Shown piece by piece: positions 25,595 through 35,725 of a stretch of 64,000 bases of DNA; position 1 is the first letter of the stretch, and every line of letters starts with the position of its first letter. The notes under the pieces are model-generated. The model worked only from the letters and a program-made list of their open reading frames with translations. It was not told the DNA's origin and did no database searches. A program made the translations under genes and the position numbers. Origin of the DNA: Photorhabdus australis DSM 17609 (lineage in GTDB: Bacteria > Pseudomonadota > Gammaproteobacteria > Enterobacterales > Enterobacteriaceae). Where the stretch lies: contig NZ_JONO01000024.1 of the NCBI RefSeq assembly GCF_000711895.1, forward strand, positions 25,129 through 89,128. Direction: 5' to 3'.

Positions 25595-28591
25595 TCAGAA
25601 CTGACTGGTGACACTAAGCTTAAACGTCCGTCCGGGCGCTGGCATCATGGAACGGGTTAGCGGGTCCAAATAATAGCGATCGGTTAAGTTAGTGCCGGAT
25701 AATTCGACGACAATATTTGGCGTAACCTTATAATTAATATAAGCATCTACAGTCATGACCGGATTCCAGCGCATCGGATTATTATTTATCCCTTTATAAG
25801 TATCCGGCATTTTTTTCATTAACCATTTTTCATCCTTATTTTCCACGCTACTGTGATACAACACCCGGCTACCAATTTCTAAATCTTCATTTAATAACCG
25901 ACCGCCAATATTCAGGTTAAGAGAATAACGTGGAGGAATTGTTGTTCTTAAAAAACCACCAGGAAAACCGCCATCAATACATTCTGGAACACCAAATTTA
26001 TTGGTCGAATCTAACATACCTGATGAAGTTTTATCACAAACTTTATTTTTAAGATTATAAGACAAGCCAAAATGGGTAAAGAAACCACCGTTATCATAAC
26101 GGCCTTGTACTTCTAAACCCGATAATTTCTGTTTATCTAATTGAGTAAATTTAAAGTTACTATCACGGTCAAAAATATTTTCTATAACAGTATTGTAATA
26201 AGCAAATTTAATATCTGCATTATGCTCCGCTCCCAGCAAATAACTTAAATCATGCACATAACCGACTTCAACGGTTTTACTCCGTTCTGGTTTAAAAGCA
26301 CGTACGGGTTTATCCGTCAAACCAGAAGAAAAGCCTACGGTATCTTCAAAAATACTCGGCATACGTACTGCTTCAGCGTAACGGGTATAGATACGTGCGT
26401 TATCACTCACATAAGCCGTTGCGGAAAATACCGGCGCCCAGGCATGATCCTTGCGTTTAGGTTGTTTAGCCCAACGCTCTTGCTCACTTTTTTCTTTATA
26501 AACGCCACTATCACTGATACTCAATATTTCTCCTGAACTATCAACATAACGGCTATTCTGTTGAACGTTACTATATTCATATTTATATACTTCTTTTTTA
26601 GTCACAGGATCAATAATGCGTTCATTCATATCAAGCTCCCCATTAAAATAGGGATTATCTTGTTTATATAACTTACCATCATCACGATATTCCCACAGCA
26701 CATCTACTGGCACCATAAGGCGAGAAATTGAATCGCGTGTTTCGGAACGCGTAAATTTTTTATCGGCATATTCATCAAATTCATCATCGGTCAGACATTC
26801 AAAACATTCATTAAATTTTTTATATAATTCAGCTTCCCGTTCGGTAAGTGTTCTCTGATATTGTAAACCCTGACCAACCAGTTTTTTGTCCTTACTATAA
26901 CGGGGATCACGGACTGCTAAACGTTCATTTAAAAAATCATCCTTAGACCAATAACTCACTCGCCTGGCGCCAGCACTTAATGCCAGCCATGAGGTAGGAC
27001 GCCAATCGAAATTAAAGGCAATATTATTTTCCTGACGGCGCCCCTTTCTTGGTAGTGAACGGAAATTAGAGAAACTCTTTGCTTCATAATCATCATGTGA
27101 ACCCAAACGCTCCCGTTGCAAGCTGGCCGACAATGTTAAATCCAGATCTGCCGTCAATGCAAAGGCATTAGAAAGGTCAACCCCCCAGCGGTTATTATGC
27201 GCATTGGTGGAAGCAGTATCGACTAAACGACCATCTTTATTCGGATCTTTTCTCTGCTGATTCTTATCCCAAACCTCATCCCGATCTCGCGGTTCACGTG
27301 GATATCCCCCGGCAGTATTAGTATTGCTAATAGTACGGGTAATCCAGAATTTCATATCAAAATCAACCCATTTGTTCCCCTCAGGCTGCCATTTATAATC
27401 CACATTAAACGCCTGCTGATGGACATTAGCCAGAGGCCATTGCGGTACAACATTATTCTCAGCCCGAACCCAACCAAGCCGCGAAGGCATAATTTCACCG
27501 TAAGTTGTTTTGGTATCGCGAATACCAAACTCAATAGTCTGTTGATTAGCCAAGTGCCAGGTATTTTTCAGTAACCAAGATTCCATTTCACTGGAGGTAT
27601 TCGGTACTTCATTGCCAGGACGATATATACGTGCCACAAAAGGCAGATAAGGATCATATGCTCGGGTACCACCATCAAGAATAACTTTATCCTCATCACT
27701 GATAGGAGCATCATAACGATGAGCACCTCCCTTACCAGCAAAATAGTTGCCTTTACTGCGATAACTATAAGCCGCCATTAAATCAAAATATTCCTGCCTG
27801 GTACCTATCGCCAGGCGTATCGCATTATCTTTCAGCCCCAATAATCTATTATCTTTTGAAGTTTTTGGCGTGATTTCTAATGCGGGATCAGCATAATTAA
27901 ACCCCCGCATAAAATCAGGAATATCACGATAATCTTGTCCCCATTGCAGATTCGGTACACGTTCCTTAACCGAGTTACTACTGGTTTCCAATTTCAAATT
28001 AATACCAAAACGCTCATCTATAGGTACCACATCATCAATGCCCAGGGTTTTTATCATTACGGCGCCACCTATCGAACCCTTTACCCCACGAGTCAGTGAT
28101 GGCCCTTTTTCTATTTCAATACTACTGATCAAATTAGGATCAATATAATTACGGTTGTTCGCGCCGTTATAACCACGCCAGGTCGTAATTGCCTGTTCAG
28201 TACCATCAATAGTCACAGGAACCCGTCCCTGTCCCTGGATGCCGCGGATATTAGGATCTAATGCACCACTGTTTCTGGAATCTCCACTGAATACACCAAC
28301 TGCACTTTTTAAAACATCCGCCGGGGAAGCACCTTTATAACGTTCTACCAAATCCTTGCCTAGGTAAATATTAGTAATATCTTTATCGTAGACCGCATCA
28401 TAACCTGCCTGATCTTTTTCGCTGGTCGCTGAAACATGGATCTTACCTAAGTCAGCCTTATTTTCAGCGGGCTTTTTGACAGGCTGAGAAGAGGCTGTTG
28501 GTGTTTCTGCATCCACACGATAAGGTATTATGCTGTAGGTTAATACCAGCATGAATGTTATTTTGCTATATTTATTATTTAATTTATACAT
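25595..28591 (-). CDS. TonB-dependent heme/hemophilin receptor
   Basis: 998 residues. Signal peptide (IIPYRVDAE end), then a plug domain: TNIYLGKDLVERYKGASPAD, PNIRGIQGQGRVPVTIDGTE, SSIEIEKGPSLTRGVKGSIG. A 22-strand barrel follows, with ARIYTRYAEAVRMPSIFEDT and a terminal RTFKLSVTSQF. Long extracellular loops fit a protein- or heme-binding receptor of the hemoglobin/transferrin class. It is the third gene of the hemophilin operon, so its ligand is most likely heme delivered by the secreted cargo. Confidence 0.8.
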   Translation of the reverse strand: MYKLNNKYSKITFMLVLTYSIIPYRVDAETPTASSQPVKKPAENKADLGKIHVSATSEKDQAGYDAVYDKDITNIYLGKDLVERYKGASPADVLKSAVGVFSGDSRNSGALDPNIRGIQGQGRVPVTIDGTEQAITTWRGYNGANNRNYIDPNLISSIEIEKGPSLTRGVKGSIGGAVMIKTLGIDDVVPIDERFGINLKLETSSNSVKERVPNLQWGQDYRDIPDFMRGFNYADPALEITPKTSKDNRLLGLKDNAIRLAIGTRQEYFDLMAAYSYRSKGNYFAGKGGAHRYDAPISDEDKVILDGGTRAYDPYLPFVARIYRPGNEVPNTSSEMESWLLKNTWHLANQQTIEFGIRDTKTTYGEIMPSRLGWVRAENNVVPQWPLANVHQQAFNVDYKWQPEGNKWVDFDMKFWITRTISNTNTAGGYPREPRDRDEVWDKNQQRKDPNKDGRLVDTASTNAHNNRWGVDLSNAFALTADLDLTLSASLQRERLGSHDDYEAKSFSNFRSLPRKGRRQENNIAFNFDWRPTSWLALSAGARRVSYWSKDDFLNERLAVRDPRYSKDKKLVGQGLQYQRTLTEREAELYKKFNECFECLTDDEFDEYADKKFTRSETRDSISRLMVPVDVLWEYRDDGKLYKQDNPYFNGELDMNERIIDPVTKKEVYKYEYSNVQQNSRYVDSSGEILSISDSGVYKEKSEQERWAKQPKRKDHAWAPVFSATAYVSDNARIYTRYAEAVRMPSIFEDTVGFSSGLTDKPVRAFKPERSKTVEVGYVHDLSYLLGAEHNADIKFAYYNTVIENIFDRDSNFKFTQLDKQKLSGLEVQGRYDNGGFFTHFGLSYNLKNKVCDKTSSGMLDSTNKFGVPECIDGGFPGGFLRTTIPPRYSLNLNIGGRLLNEDLEIGSRVLYHSSVENKDEKWLMKKMPDTYKGINNNPMRWNPVMTVDAYINYKVTPNIVVELSGTNLTDRYYLDPLTRSMMPAPGRTFKLSVTSQF

Positions 28592-28643
28592 AGTGATTAT
28601 CTGCCATAGTACGGATTTAACTAAATTATTACTTCAATTAGCA

Positions 28644-30131
28644 TCAGAAATACTTTTCGAATTTAACTAACACTTCATTCTTACTATATGAATATAACCA
28701 ATCGACATTGCTATTATTTTTTCTGTATCGATAAGTTATTACCGGAGTTAAGCCAAAAACTTCAAATTTAGGCATACTGAGAATTGCCGAATAGAGTTGT
28801 TCATTGTCTTTACGACGTGCATTTAAAGATACGCTGTAATCACCAAATTGCCGCTGACGTAACGCGGTAAAAACCACCGCGTTAATTCCCGGATACAGCT
28901 GAGTGGAAATACCAGCCCGTATTCCTCGCTGTTGATAATCATCCTCTTTCTCAACACTGGTTTTATAAACCCAGTCACCGCCAGCAAAAGTGATTGTTTG
29001 ATCAGTTAAATAATAAGATAGCGTAGCATATACAGATGTCATATTACCATCATTATGATTATAAAGTTTATGATAATGAAACTGTTTATATTCGCCTTCC
29101 AGATTCAATGCCAAATTTTGAGATAGAATATTCATCCATTCCGCTTTCGTCCCGGTAGTACGATAGCGGAAACGATTACCGACATGATTAAACTCAATAA
29201 TTGGCCCCATTAGGAAATCATTTTTCAACGCTTTATAGTTATAACCCAAATAAGCAGAAGTAGTATTTTCATTTTCCTCACTACGACTACGGTAACTTTC
29301 TCCATAAGTCATTGAGCGCAAAAAGATACCATGATGACCATTTAGCGGATATATCTTACGCAATGTAGCATCATAACTGATGCCACTCGCCTTCTTTGCC
29401 ATAGGTAAACTACGTTTAGTCTTACAATCACCATTCTCATGATAATTCATACAAATAGGAGGCTTATTCGGTGACATATTCGTATTGTCGTTAAAGATAT
29501 AGCCTACGGCAAAAGACCCCCGCCATGAATTACGCAAACTAATAGCATCCTGATAACTGATTATATTCTTAATGACTGCTGGTGGTAATTTATTTCCGTT
29601 ATTATGATTATCAGCAAAAATTTCATTAAACAGTAAGCTGGCCTCTTTATTTTTTTGGTTTTCATAATAGACCCTGGCTAATTCTAATTTAGCGCGGGTA
29701 AAATCAGGTTGTTTGTGCAAGATAACTTGATAATGCTGTTCCGCCGTCACTAAATCACCCTGTGAACGTGCAAGATTTGCCTGAGCAAAATGGACCAATT
29801 GGGTATCATGCCCAGGTAGCTTCTGATACATTGACAAAAAGCGCTCGACATCCCTCACTTGTTGATGATTAACGGCTAAATACAATGCCTGACCAATATC
29901 ATTGACATTATTCTCGACGCTAAAAGTTAGACCATTAAGTACTATCGATAAATTATCGCTATTCTGATTAACTATTTCATCAGTGATAATCTCTTTTTCT
30001 TGCTCCTGCAAATTTCGCTGTACGTTATGCCACAATCTTCTACCGGTATCTTCATCTGCAAAAACCCAAGAAGAATAAACAAATAAACAGCTAATCAATA
30101 TAGTAAAACGGATAATGAGGCTATTTAACAT
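28644..30131 (-). CDS. Slam/DUF560 outer-membrane exporter (type XI secretion)
   Basis: 495 residues with a signal peptide (SWVFADE). Residues 60-190 hold TPR-like helices (LVTAEQHYQVILHKQPDFTR, AKLELARVYYENQKNKEASL), followed by a DUF560 beta-barrel from SWRGSFAVGYIFNDNTNMSP to the end KNEVLVKFEKYF. This is the layout of Slam proteins of Neisseria and of NilB/HrpB of Xenorhabdus, which move partner proteins across the outer membrane. The partner gene is directly upstream. Spacing to the receptor is 52 bases. Confidence 0.85.
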   Translation of the reverse strand: MLNSLIIRFTILISCLFVYSSWVFADEDTGRRLWHNVQRNLQEQEKEIITDEIVNQNSDNLSIVLNGLTFSVENNVNDIGQALYLAVNHQQVRDVERFLSMYQKLPGHDTQLVHFAQANLARSQGDLVTAEQHYQVILHKQPDFTRAKLELARVYYENQKNKEASLLFNEIFADNHNNGNKLPPAVIKNIISYQDAISLRNSWRGSFAVGYIFNDNTNMSPNKPPICMNYHENGDCKTKRSLPMAKKASGISYDATLRKIYPLNGHHGIFLRSMTYGESYRSRSEENENTTSAYLGYNYKALKNDFLMGPIIEFNHVGNRFRYRTTGTKAEWMNILSQNLALNLEGEYKQFHYHKLYNHNDGNMTSVYATLSYYLTDQTITFAGGDWVYKTSVEKEDDYQQRGIRAGISTQLYPGINAVVFTALRQRQFGDYSVSLNARRKDNEQLYSAILSMPKFEVFGLTPVITYRYRKNNSNVDWLYSYSKNEVLVKFEKYF

Positions 30132-30172
30132 TGGAATATCACTGCTTTATAGTCGGATCAATACATAAGCAG

Positions 30173-30206
30173 AATAAGACAAAGTCCCTATGAACTTTGC
30201 CTTATT
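30173..30206 (-). terminator. Hairpin between cargo and exporter genes (attenuator)
   Basis: AATAAGACAAAGT pairs with ACTTTGCCTTATT with a single mismatch. It lies 20 bases after the cargo stop. No T-run follows, so it may protect or reduce read-through instead of ending transcription, giving more cargo than exporter. Confidence 0.5.
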
Positions 30207-30225
30207 CAGCTAACACAAATTCATA

Positions 30226-30972
30226 TTATGGGTTTTTAGTCCCACCAAAAGCAGTATCTTTACTATGATCCGTAGGGAACGTAGCAGCGCCTGCTAAGCT
30301 AGCTGCATTATCACCAAAGAAGTGGCCTCTATTTGTACCGACAACATCTCCAGCTGTTGCCCTGCCGGCAAATGAACCATCTGCTCTAATTCTGGAATTA
30401 ATATTAACAGTCAGTGCACTATTCGCTATTGAACCATTAAGCCTTTTCTGACCAAAATCAGCAGTAAACGTGCCTTGTAGAGCATTGTTACCACTATACT
30501 GGTTGATCCCTTTAACCGTATAAGTCGCTATGCCACCAGTAGGCAAATTGGTCGTCACATCTTTACCAGAATAGTAGGCGGTATGGGTAGTATCACTTAC
30601 TTTACCGGTCTGTGACCATTCACCAAAATAGACATCAGCATTCGCCACCTTACTGAAGTTAAATACTCCCATACCTTCATGGCTACTTGATCCAGGAACA
30701 GAAATCTTATGAATTCCGTTCTTATCCGCCTCGACATAACGAGCAAGACTTGCGAAGCTGGTAATTTGACCTCTGGCAACAGATTGCACCCCAATTCCAG
30801 GCTCTCCCCCTGGGGTCGGATGACCACCACCACGCGGTTCAGTTACTCCAACTCTAATACTTTGACTATCGGTATCAAAATATTGGGTTTGCTCAAAACC
30901 TGGCGCGGCTATTGCTTGTGTTACTAATCCACATGTACCTAATACTGCAATTAACACTTTAACTTTGTTCAT
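30226..30972 (-). CDS. Hemophilin-like secreted heme-binding cargo protein
   Basis: 248 residues. Signal peptide MNKVKVLIAVLGTCGLVTQ ends AIAA and lacks a lipobox, so it is soluble. The N-terminal half contains a His/Gly/Pro stretch (PRGGGHPTPGGEPG) and SSHEGMGVFNF, candidate heme ligands. The C-terminal half is the 8-strand barrel handle of Slam cargo: GTFTADFGQKRLNGSIA, DGSFAGRATAGDVVG, RGHFFGDNAASLAG. This matches hemophilins (HphA of Acinetobacter, HrpC of Xenorhabdus), which bind heme and are exported by Slam. First gene of the operon, behind a Fur box. Confidence 0.8.
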   Translation of the reverse strand: MNKVKVLIAVLGTCGLVTQAIAAPGFEQTQYFDTDSQSIRVGVTEPRGGGHPTPGGEPGIGVQSVARGQITSFASLARYVEADKNGIHKISVPGSSSHEGMGVFNFSKVANADVYFGEWSQTGKVSDTTHTAYYSGKDVTTNLPTGGIATYTVKGINQYSGNNALQGTFTADFGQKRLNGSIANSALTVNINSRIRADGSFAGRATAGDVVGTNRGHFFGDNAASLAGAATFPTDHSKDTAFGGTKNP

Positions 30973-31082
30973 AGCATATTCCTTATGTTAACTAATTAAA
31001 TGTTAGAGTATTGCTTAATTACATAGTTTTAGTACCGTCCGAAGACTGCAGCGCATATTAACGTACTTTTAATAAAAAATGA

Positions 31083-31101
31083 AATGATAATCATTATCAT
31101 A
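31083..31101 (-). promoter_or_regulatory. Fur box of the hemophilin operon
   Basis: ATGATAATGATTATCATTT on the minus strand matches the 19-bp Fur consensus GATAATGATAATCATTATC closely. It lies about 110 bases upstream of the cargo start, so the operon should be iron-repressed. Confidence 0.8.
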
Positions 31102-31737
31102 AATTCATTACACATACTTGTATAAAATGGCAATAAATACAGCTAACTATCTAATTATTAAATCAATATTTACCATAGCCACAATATAATAACGAGATTA
31201 ATCTTAAGTGGAAAAAACCAATAATTAGTGTAAAAAAATCAATACACAAAAATAAATACAAGGAATATTATTTCATGTTGAAATTAAAATAATAGTTATT
31301 ATTCCTTGAGATACTAACTGGCTACTTATTATTTTATTAAAATTAATAAAAAATTATTTAACAATGAAAAATAAAAATCCTAAAAAGATAATTCATTTTA
31401 TTGATTTAAAAATAAAAAATTATTATGAAAAGTTGGAATGCAATTATTCAGAAAAATACCTCTAATATATAATTTACAAAAATCACTAAAATAAACACCT
31501 TACCATAACGATTTAAATCCAGACAAAAATATTACCTAAAATCGGTCAGGATCTAATAACCATAATCTTAAAAAGTAAATTATTATTCACAATGAAATTT
31601 TTCTTAAAATAAATTTTCAAATGACAATATTGATATCCTTTGTCTCTATATGAAAGAATTGAATAAGCTATTTAAATAAATCAAGAAAGATCCGCTACCT
31701 TTAGATTCTTTATCTCCCATATCAGCTATTCTCTGAA
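31102..31737. other. AT-rich intergenic region
   Basis: More than 600 bases of very AT-rich sequence between the Fur box and an ERIC copy. No gene or hairpin recognised. Confidence 0.4.
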
Positions 31738-31865
31738 TATACCTGTTATCTTTCAAGCTGCCTCTTTGTTGGCTGCACTCACTCACCCCGGTCACATAGT
31801 TATCTATGCTCCCGGGGATTCGCTCCCTTACCGTCGCAATGCAACTTGAAATCTATTGGGTATAT
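31738..31865. repeat. ERIC element, inverted
   Basis: Full-length copy read from TATACCTGTTATC to TTGGGTATATA, opposite in orientation to most others here. Confidence 0.85.
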
Positions 31866-31999
31866 ATTATCCTCTATTTCTCTAAACTATGTGATAATGC
31901 ACTATTGCTATATAGGTAAACTGACAAAAAATTAGCCTCCTAACTCTATTATATTGACCTAAATTATTTACCAAAATATTCTGTAGTTAAATTAGGAAA

Positions 32000-33358
32000 T
32001 CAGGAAATTAATTGAGAAACGACCATTCTTACTCTAACTTTTAATATAATCAATAGTAAAGCAGAGTTAACAAAAAGACCTAAAACTAATCCATACCAAA
32101 ATCCTACAATTCCCATGCTTTCGGTGATCCAGTCTGTCAAAGCTAAAGTAAATCCTAATGGTAAACCAACTAACCAATAGCCAAACAACGGCGCATAAAA
32201 TACCGAACGGGTATCATGAAAGCCCCGTAAAATACCAGATAAAGCCGCCTGACAAGAGTCAAATAATTGGAACAAGCATAATAGAAAAATTATGTTAATC
32301 GCGATGAGTATAACTCCATGATCGTTAGTATAGAGTGAAACAAATGAACTTGCGAAATAGTAGATTAAGACACCGATAACCGCGGAAATAGATAATATTA
32401 AAGCAATTGAGATCTTTATAGTCCCTATTAATGATGTTTTATCTCTCTTTCCAATATAGGAACCTACCCTTACTGTCACCGCGGCTGCAACTCCCCCAGT
32501 TATTGTATAAATAATAGAGGTAATATTAAGCATAATATTATGCGCGGCAATGACTTGAGCACCTAAAGGAGCGGCAGTGATAGCAATCACATCCAGAAAG
32601 ACCATTTCAACAAAAAGCGCTAACCCACTTGGCATGCTAATATAAAAAGTCCTGCTTAAATTCTTATATTTTGGCAAACTGAAATCTAGCCTATATCGAC
32701 GATATTCATTCTTTAGCAAGAAATAGATAACCAGGCATATAGCACTCAGGTTATTAATAACCGCAGTTGTAATTCCCGCTCCAATGCCCCCCATTTCTGG
32801 AAAACCCAATTTTCCATAAATAAATATGTAATTTAATGGTATATTCAACAATAAAGCACCAGTAGACAAATACATGGCGGTTTTCGTGTCTTCCAATCCT
32901 TGTAGAAATGAACGAAAAACATTAAATATCATAACACTAGGAACACCACACGCCATCGCAATAACATAGCCTTGGGTAATTTTTAAAATATGCTCATCTA
33001 TGCCTATGAGCGAAATTAGCCAGCTAACTAATATTAATAAAAGAATTATTGGTATCGAAAGTATCACCGCCAGAAACAAATAATTTCTAAGACTTGCTTT
33101 AATTCCTTCGTCATCATGTTGCGCTTTCTGCTTTGCTACATCTGCTGCCAGCATGATAATCATCCCATACCCTAATACAAATATAGGAAACCAAATACTA
33201 CTTCCTAATGTTACAGCGGCTAAATCAGCCGTAGCATAATGACCAGACATCACAATATCGACAAAACTCATTGCCGTACGTGCTATCTGACTAACGATGA
33301 TAGGTAAAGAGAAAAACAATAGCTTTTTTAACTCTAGCCGGTTTGAAAACTTAGTCAT
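32000..33358 (-). CDS. MATE-family multidrug/sodium antiporter
   Basis: 452 residues, 12 predicted transmembrane helices. Opening LLFFSLPIIVSQIARTAMSFV and DIVMSGHYATADLAAVTLGS is the MATE signature; the second half repeats it (GLALFVEMVFLDVIAITAAP). NorM-like proteins expel cationic drugs using Na+ or H+. The start at 33358 has a weak ribosome site. It stands alone, between ERIC copies. Substrate unknown. Confidence 0.85.
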   Translation of the reverse strand: MTKFSNRLELKKLLFFSLPIIVSQIARTAMSFVDIVMSGHYATADLAAVTLGSSIWFPIFVLGYGMIIMLAADVAKQKAQHDDEGIKASLRNYLFLAVILSIPIILLLILVSWLISLIGIDEHILKITQGYVIAMACGVPSVMIFNVFRSFLQGLEDTKTAMYLSTGALLLNIPLNYIFIYGKLGFPEMGGIGAGITTAVINNLSAICLVIYFLLKNEYRRYRLDFSLPKYKNLSRTFYISMPSGLALFVEMVFLDVIAITAAPLGAQVIAAHNIMLNITSIIYTITGGVAAAVTVRVGSYIGKRDKTSLIGTIKISIALILSISAVIGVLIYYFASSFVSLYTNDHGVILIAINIIFLLCLFQLFDSCQAALSGILRGFHDTRSVFYAPLFGYWLVGLPLGFTLALTDWITESMGIVGFWYGLVLGLFVNSALLLIILKVRVRMVVSQLIS

Positions 33359-33860
33359 AAAAATTCCATTAATTTATTGGTTAGTACCAATATTGGTCAT
33401 ACTAACAATAAATTACGACCAAAATTATTTAGAAAAGTTTGAAAAAAAAATAGAATGATGAGTATACCTTCTATTTTTACTCAGGCAACAACGAAACAAT
33501 AAATTAAAACAATCTAACGAAAACTAACTATTTCACAGAAATTTTTGTGATCTTTATAAAAGATTGAATATTTATTTGCGTATTTTGTTCGCATTTTTTA
33601 TTTTAATCGTTAATGTTATTTGGCTAAAATCGTTGAAGTCTTTTGTGATAATATCCACATTATTAAAAAATAAAGACACCAGCATAGCTAAAACAGATAA
33701 TTAGTTACTTTTTAGAATTATTTCTTTAACCAATAAATGATTAGTGAAAATATAATGTCCACATAGATATCTATTCCAATAGTTCATCAATCAAAAAGAT
33801 ATATAAATTAAGCTCCTTGTAAGCAATCGTAAATGGGGCTATGGTTCTAATAAAAACCAC
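33359..33860. other. Intergenic region between divergent exporter and sulfhydrylase genes
   Basis: About 500 AT-rich bases holding the promoter of the MATE gene. No clear operator seen. Confidence 0.4.
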
Positions 33861-33987
33861 TATACCCAATAGATTTCAAGATGGATCGCGGCGGCAAGGG
33901 AGCGAATCCCCGGGAGCATAGATAACGATGTAACTGGGGTAAGTGAGTGCAGCCAACAAAGGGCAACTTGAAAGATAACAGGTATAC
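33861..33987. repeat. ERIC element
   Basis: Full-length, TATACCCAATAG to CAGGTATA, ending 53 bases before the sulfhydrylase start, so it is probably inside the 5' untranslated region or promoter. Confidence 0.85.
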
Positions 33988-34040
33988 AACTATTCACCCA
34001 AAATACACGTCATCTTACCGATATAAAGAAGAGATTAAAA

Positions 34041-35315
34041 ATGAAACCAGAAACTCTTGCTATCCACGGCGGATATTCCCCTGATCCAACAACTAAAGCC
34101 GTTGCTGTGCCTATCTATCAAACGACATCTTATGCGTTTGACGATACTCAACACGGCGCCGATCTGTTTGATTTAAAGATCGAGGGAAACATTTATTCCC
34201 GTATTATGAACCCAACCAATGATGTACTCGAAAAACGGGTTGCTCTACTTGAAGGAGGGATAGCCGCATTAGCCGTTGCATCTGGTATGGCTGCCGTCAC
34301 CTGTGCGATTCAATCCATTGCTAGCATCGGAGATAACATTGTATCCGTCGCTAAGTTATATGGCGGCACTCATAACCTGCTGACTCACACATTGCCTCGA
34401 TTCGGTATTGAAACCCGATTTGCTGAACACGACGATATTGCTGCATTAGAATCACTCATTGATGATCGCACCAAAGCAGTATTTTGTGAATCTATTGGTA
34501 ACCCAGCGGGTAATATTGTTGATCTGAAAAAATTTGCAGAAGTGGCTCATCGTCACGGCGTCCCCTTAATTGTCGACAATACTGTCGCCACTCCCGTGCT
34601 TTGTCGCCCATTCGAACATGGCGCTGACATTGTTATTCACTCTTTAACTAAGTATATGGGAGGGCATGGTACTACTATTGGTGGCATTATTGTTGATTCC
34701 GGCAATTTCCCCTGGAAAAAACATCAGCAACGATTTGCTATATTGACTACTCCAGACCCATCCTACCATAACGTCACTTACACCGAACAATTCGGCAAAG
34801 CTGCATTTATCGGACATTGCCGTGTTGTACCGTTACGTAATATGGGAGCAGCATTGTCTCCGTTTAATGCCTTCCTTATTTTACAAGGATTGGAAACACT
34901 GGCATTAAGAATGGAGCGTCATACTGAAAATGCGCTGAAAGTTGCTCATTATCTACAAGATCATCCTCAAGTTAGTTGGGTAAAATATGCAGGACTGCCA
35001 AATCATCCAGAACATGAATTGGCGCAACAGTATGTCAATGGGAAACCATCAGCACTCCTTTCCTTTGGTATTAAAGGCGGAAAAGAATCCGGTGCAAAAT
35101 TTATTGACGCGTTAAAGCTGATTGTACGCCTGGTTAACATTGGTGATGCTAAATCACTCGCTTGCCATCCAGCGTCAACAACGCACAGCCAATTAAATGA
35201 TGAGGAGTTAATTAAAGCCGGCGTATCACATGATATGATCCGTTTATCCATCGGCATTGAACATATTGATGATATTATTGCCGATCTTGCCCAAGCTCTG
35301 GATGCATCGAAATAA
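34041..35315 (+). CDS. metY: O-acetylhomoserine sulfhydrylase (MetY type)
   Basis: 424 residues, the usual length of the OAH sulfhydrylase branch of the Cys/Met PLP enzymes. MKPETLAIHGGYSPDPTTKA and VPIYQTTSYAFDDTQHGADL open the protein; IVIHSLTKYMGGHGTTIGG carries the PLP-binding Lys; YSRIMNPTNDVLEKRVALLE is the phosphate-binding region; GDAKSLACHPASTTHSQL binds substrate carboxylate. It makes homocysteine (or methionine) from O-acetylhomoserine and sulfide (or methanethiol). AAGAAGAG ribosome site upstream; terminator follows. Confidence 0.85.
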   Translation: MKPETLAIHGGYSPDPTTKAVAVPIYQTTSYAFDDTQHGADLFDLKIEGNIYSRIMNPTNDVLEKRVALLEGGIAALAVASGMAAVTCAIQSIASIGDNIVSVAKLYGGTHNLLTHTLPRFGIETRFAEHDDIAALESLIDDRTKAVFCESIGNPAGNIVDLKKFAEVAHRHGVPLIVDNTVATPVLCRPFEHGADIVIHSLTKYMGGHGTTIGGIIVDSGNFPWKKHQQRFAILTTPDPSYHNVTYTEQFGKAAFIGHCRVVPLRNMGAALSPFNAFLILQGLETLALRMERHTENALKVAHYLQDHPQVSWVKYAGLPNHPEHELAQQYVNGKPSALLSFGIKGGKESGAKFIDALKLIVRLVNIGDAKSLACHPASTTHSQLNDEELIKAGVSHDMIRLSIGIEHIDDIIADLAQALDASK

Positions 35316-35335
35316 TTCAGAATAACCATATACAC

Positions 35336-35362
35336 ACCCCGTTTTGATAAACGGGGTTTTTT
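35336..35362 (+). terminator. Intrinsic terminator of metY
   Basis: ACCCCGTTTTGATAAACGGGGT followed by TTTTT, 20 bases after the stop codon. Confidence 0.9.
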
Positions 35363-35383
35363 ATCTGCTATGACTGCGTTTTT

Positions 35384-35647
35384 ATGATCTCTATTTCAAT
35401 TACGCCAGGTCACAGTATTTATGATCCGACAAACCCAATGGGAAAAATGTTTTTTAATGTCCTAGTCACTTTCGTTGGGATGATGGTGAATTACGCCGAC
35501 GATATTGAAGAAGCCTGTTTAATAACGTCACGATTTGCCGCATTAATGGATATTGATTTTTTGCCGGAGCCAGATAAATCCGATATTGCAATTATCCCTG
35601 TTATTGATAACCTCTTATTTCAGTTAATGCTTAAAAAAACAGATTAA
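35384..35647 (+). pseudogene. Serine-resolvase fragment in a short open frame
   Basis: 87 residues. PGHSIYDPTNPMGKMFFNVL followed by VTF matches the segment of serine resolvases that precedes the long helix (G-x-S-x-Y-D-P-x-x-P-x-G-x-x-x-F-N-V-L). Before it only nine residues exist and after it the expected A-E-F-E-x-D-L-I helix is replaced by unrelated acidic sequence. The frame is therefore a remnant joined to other DNA. It has no catalytic Ser. Confidence 0.55.
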
Positions 35648-35670
35648 AATTAATATAAAAATTTTTGGGT

Positions 35671-35701
35671 GGTTTCGGATTACAATCCTTATACGGAAAC
35701 C
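35671..35701. terminator. Two-part hairpin between resolvase fragment and ccdB
   Basis: Outer arms GGTTTC/GAAACC and inner arms GGATT/AATCC nest to a cruciform-like hairpin 24 bases after the ccdB stop (minus strand). Likely terminates the ccdAB transcript. Confidence 0.4.
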
Positions 35702-35725
35702 TTATTTTGAAGTTAACCCAAACAA

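Noticed and set aside
28644..30131. Generic TPR outer-membrane protein
   Set aside because: The DUF560 barrel plus adjacent handle-domain cargo and receptor make Slam far more likely.
34041..35315. Methionine gamma-lyase as the identity of this gene
   Set aside because: Length near 424 and the C-terminal motifs fit O-acetylhomoserine sulfhydrylase better than the roughly 398-residue gamma-lyases.
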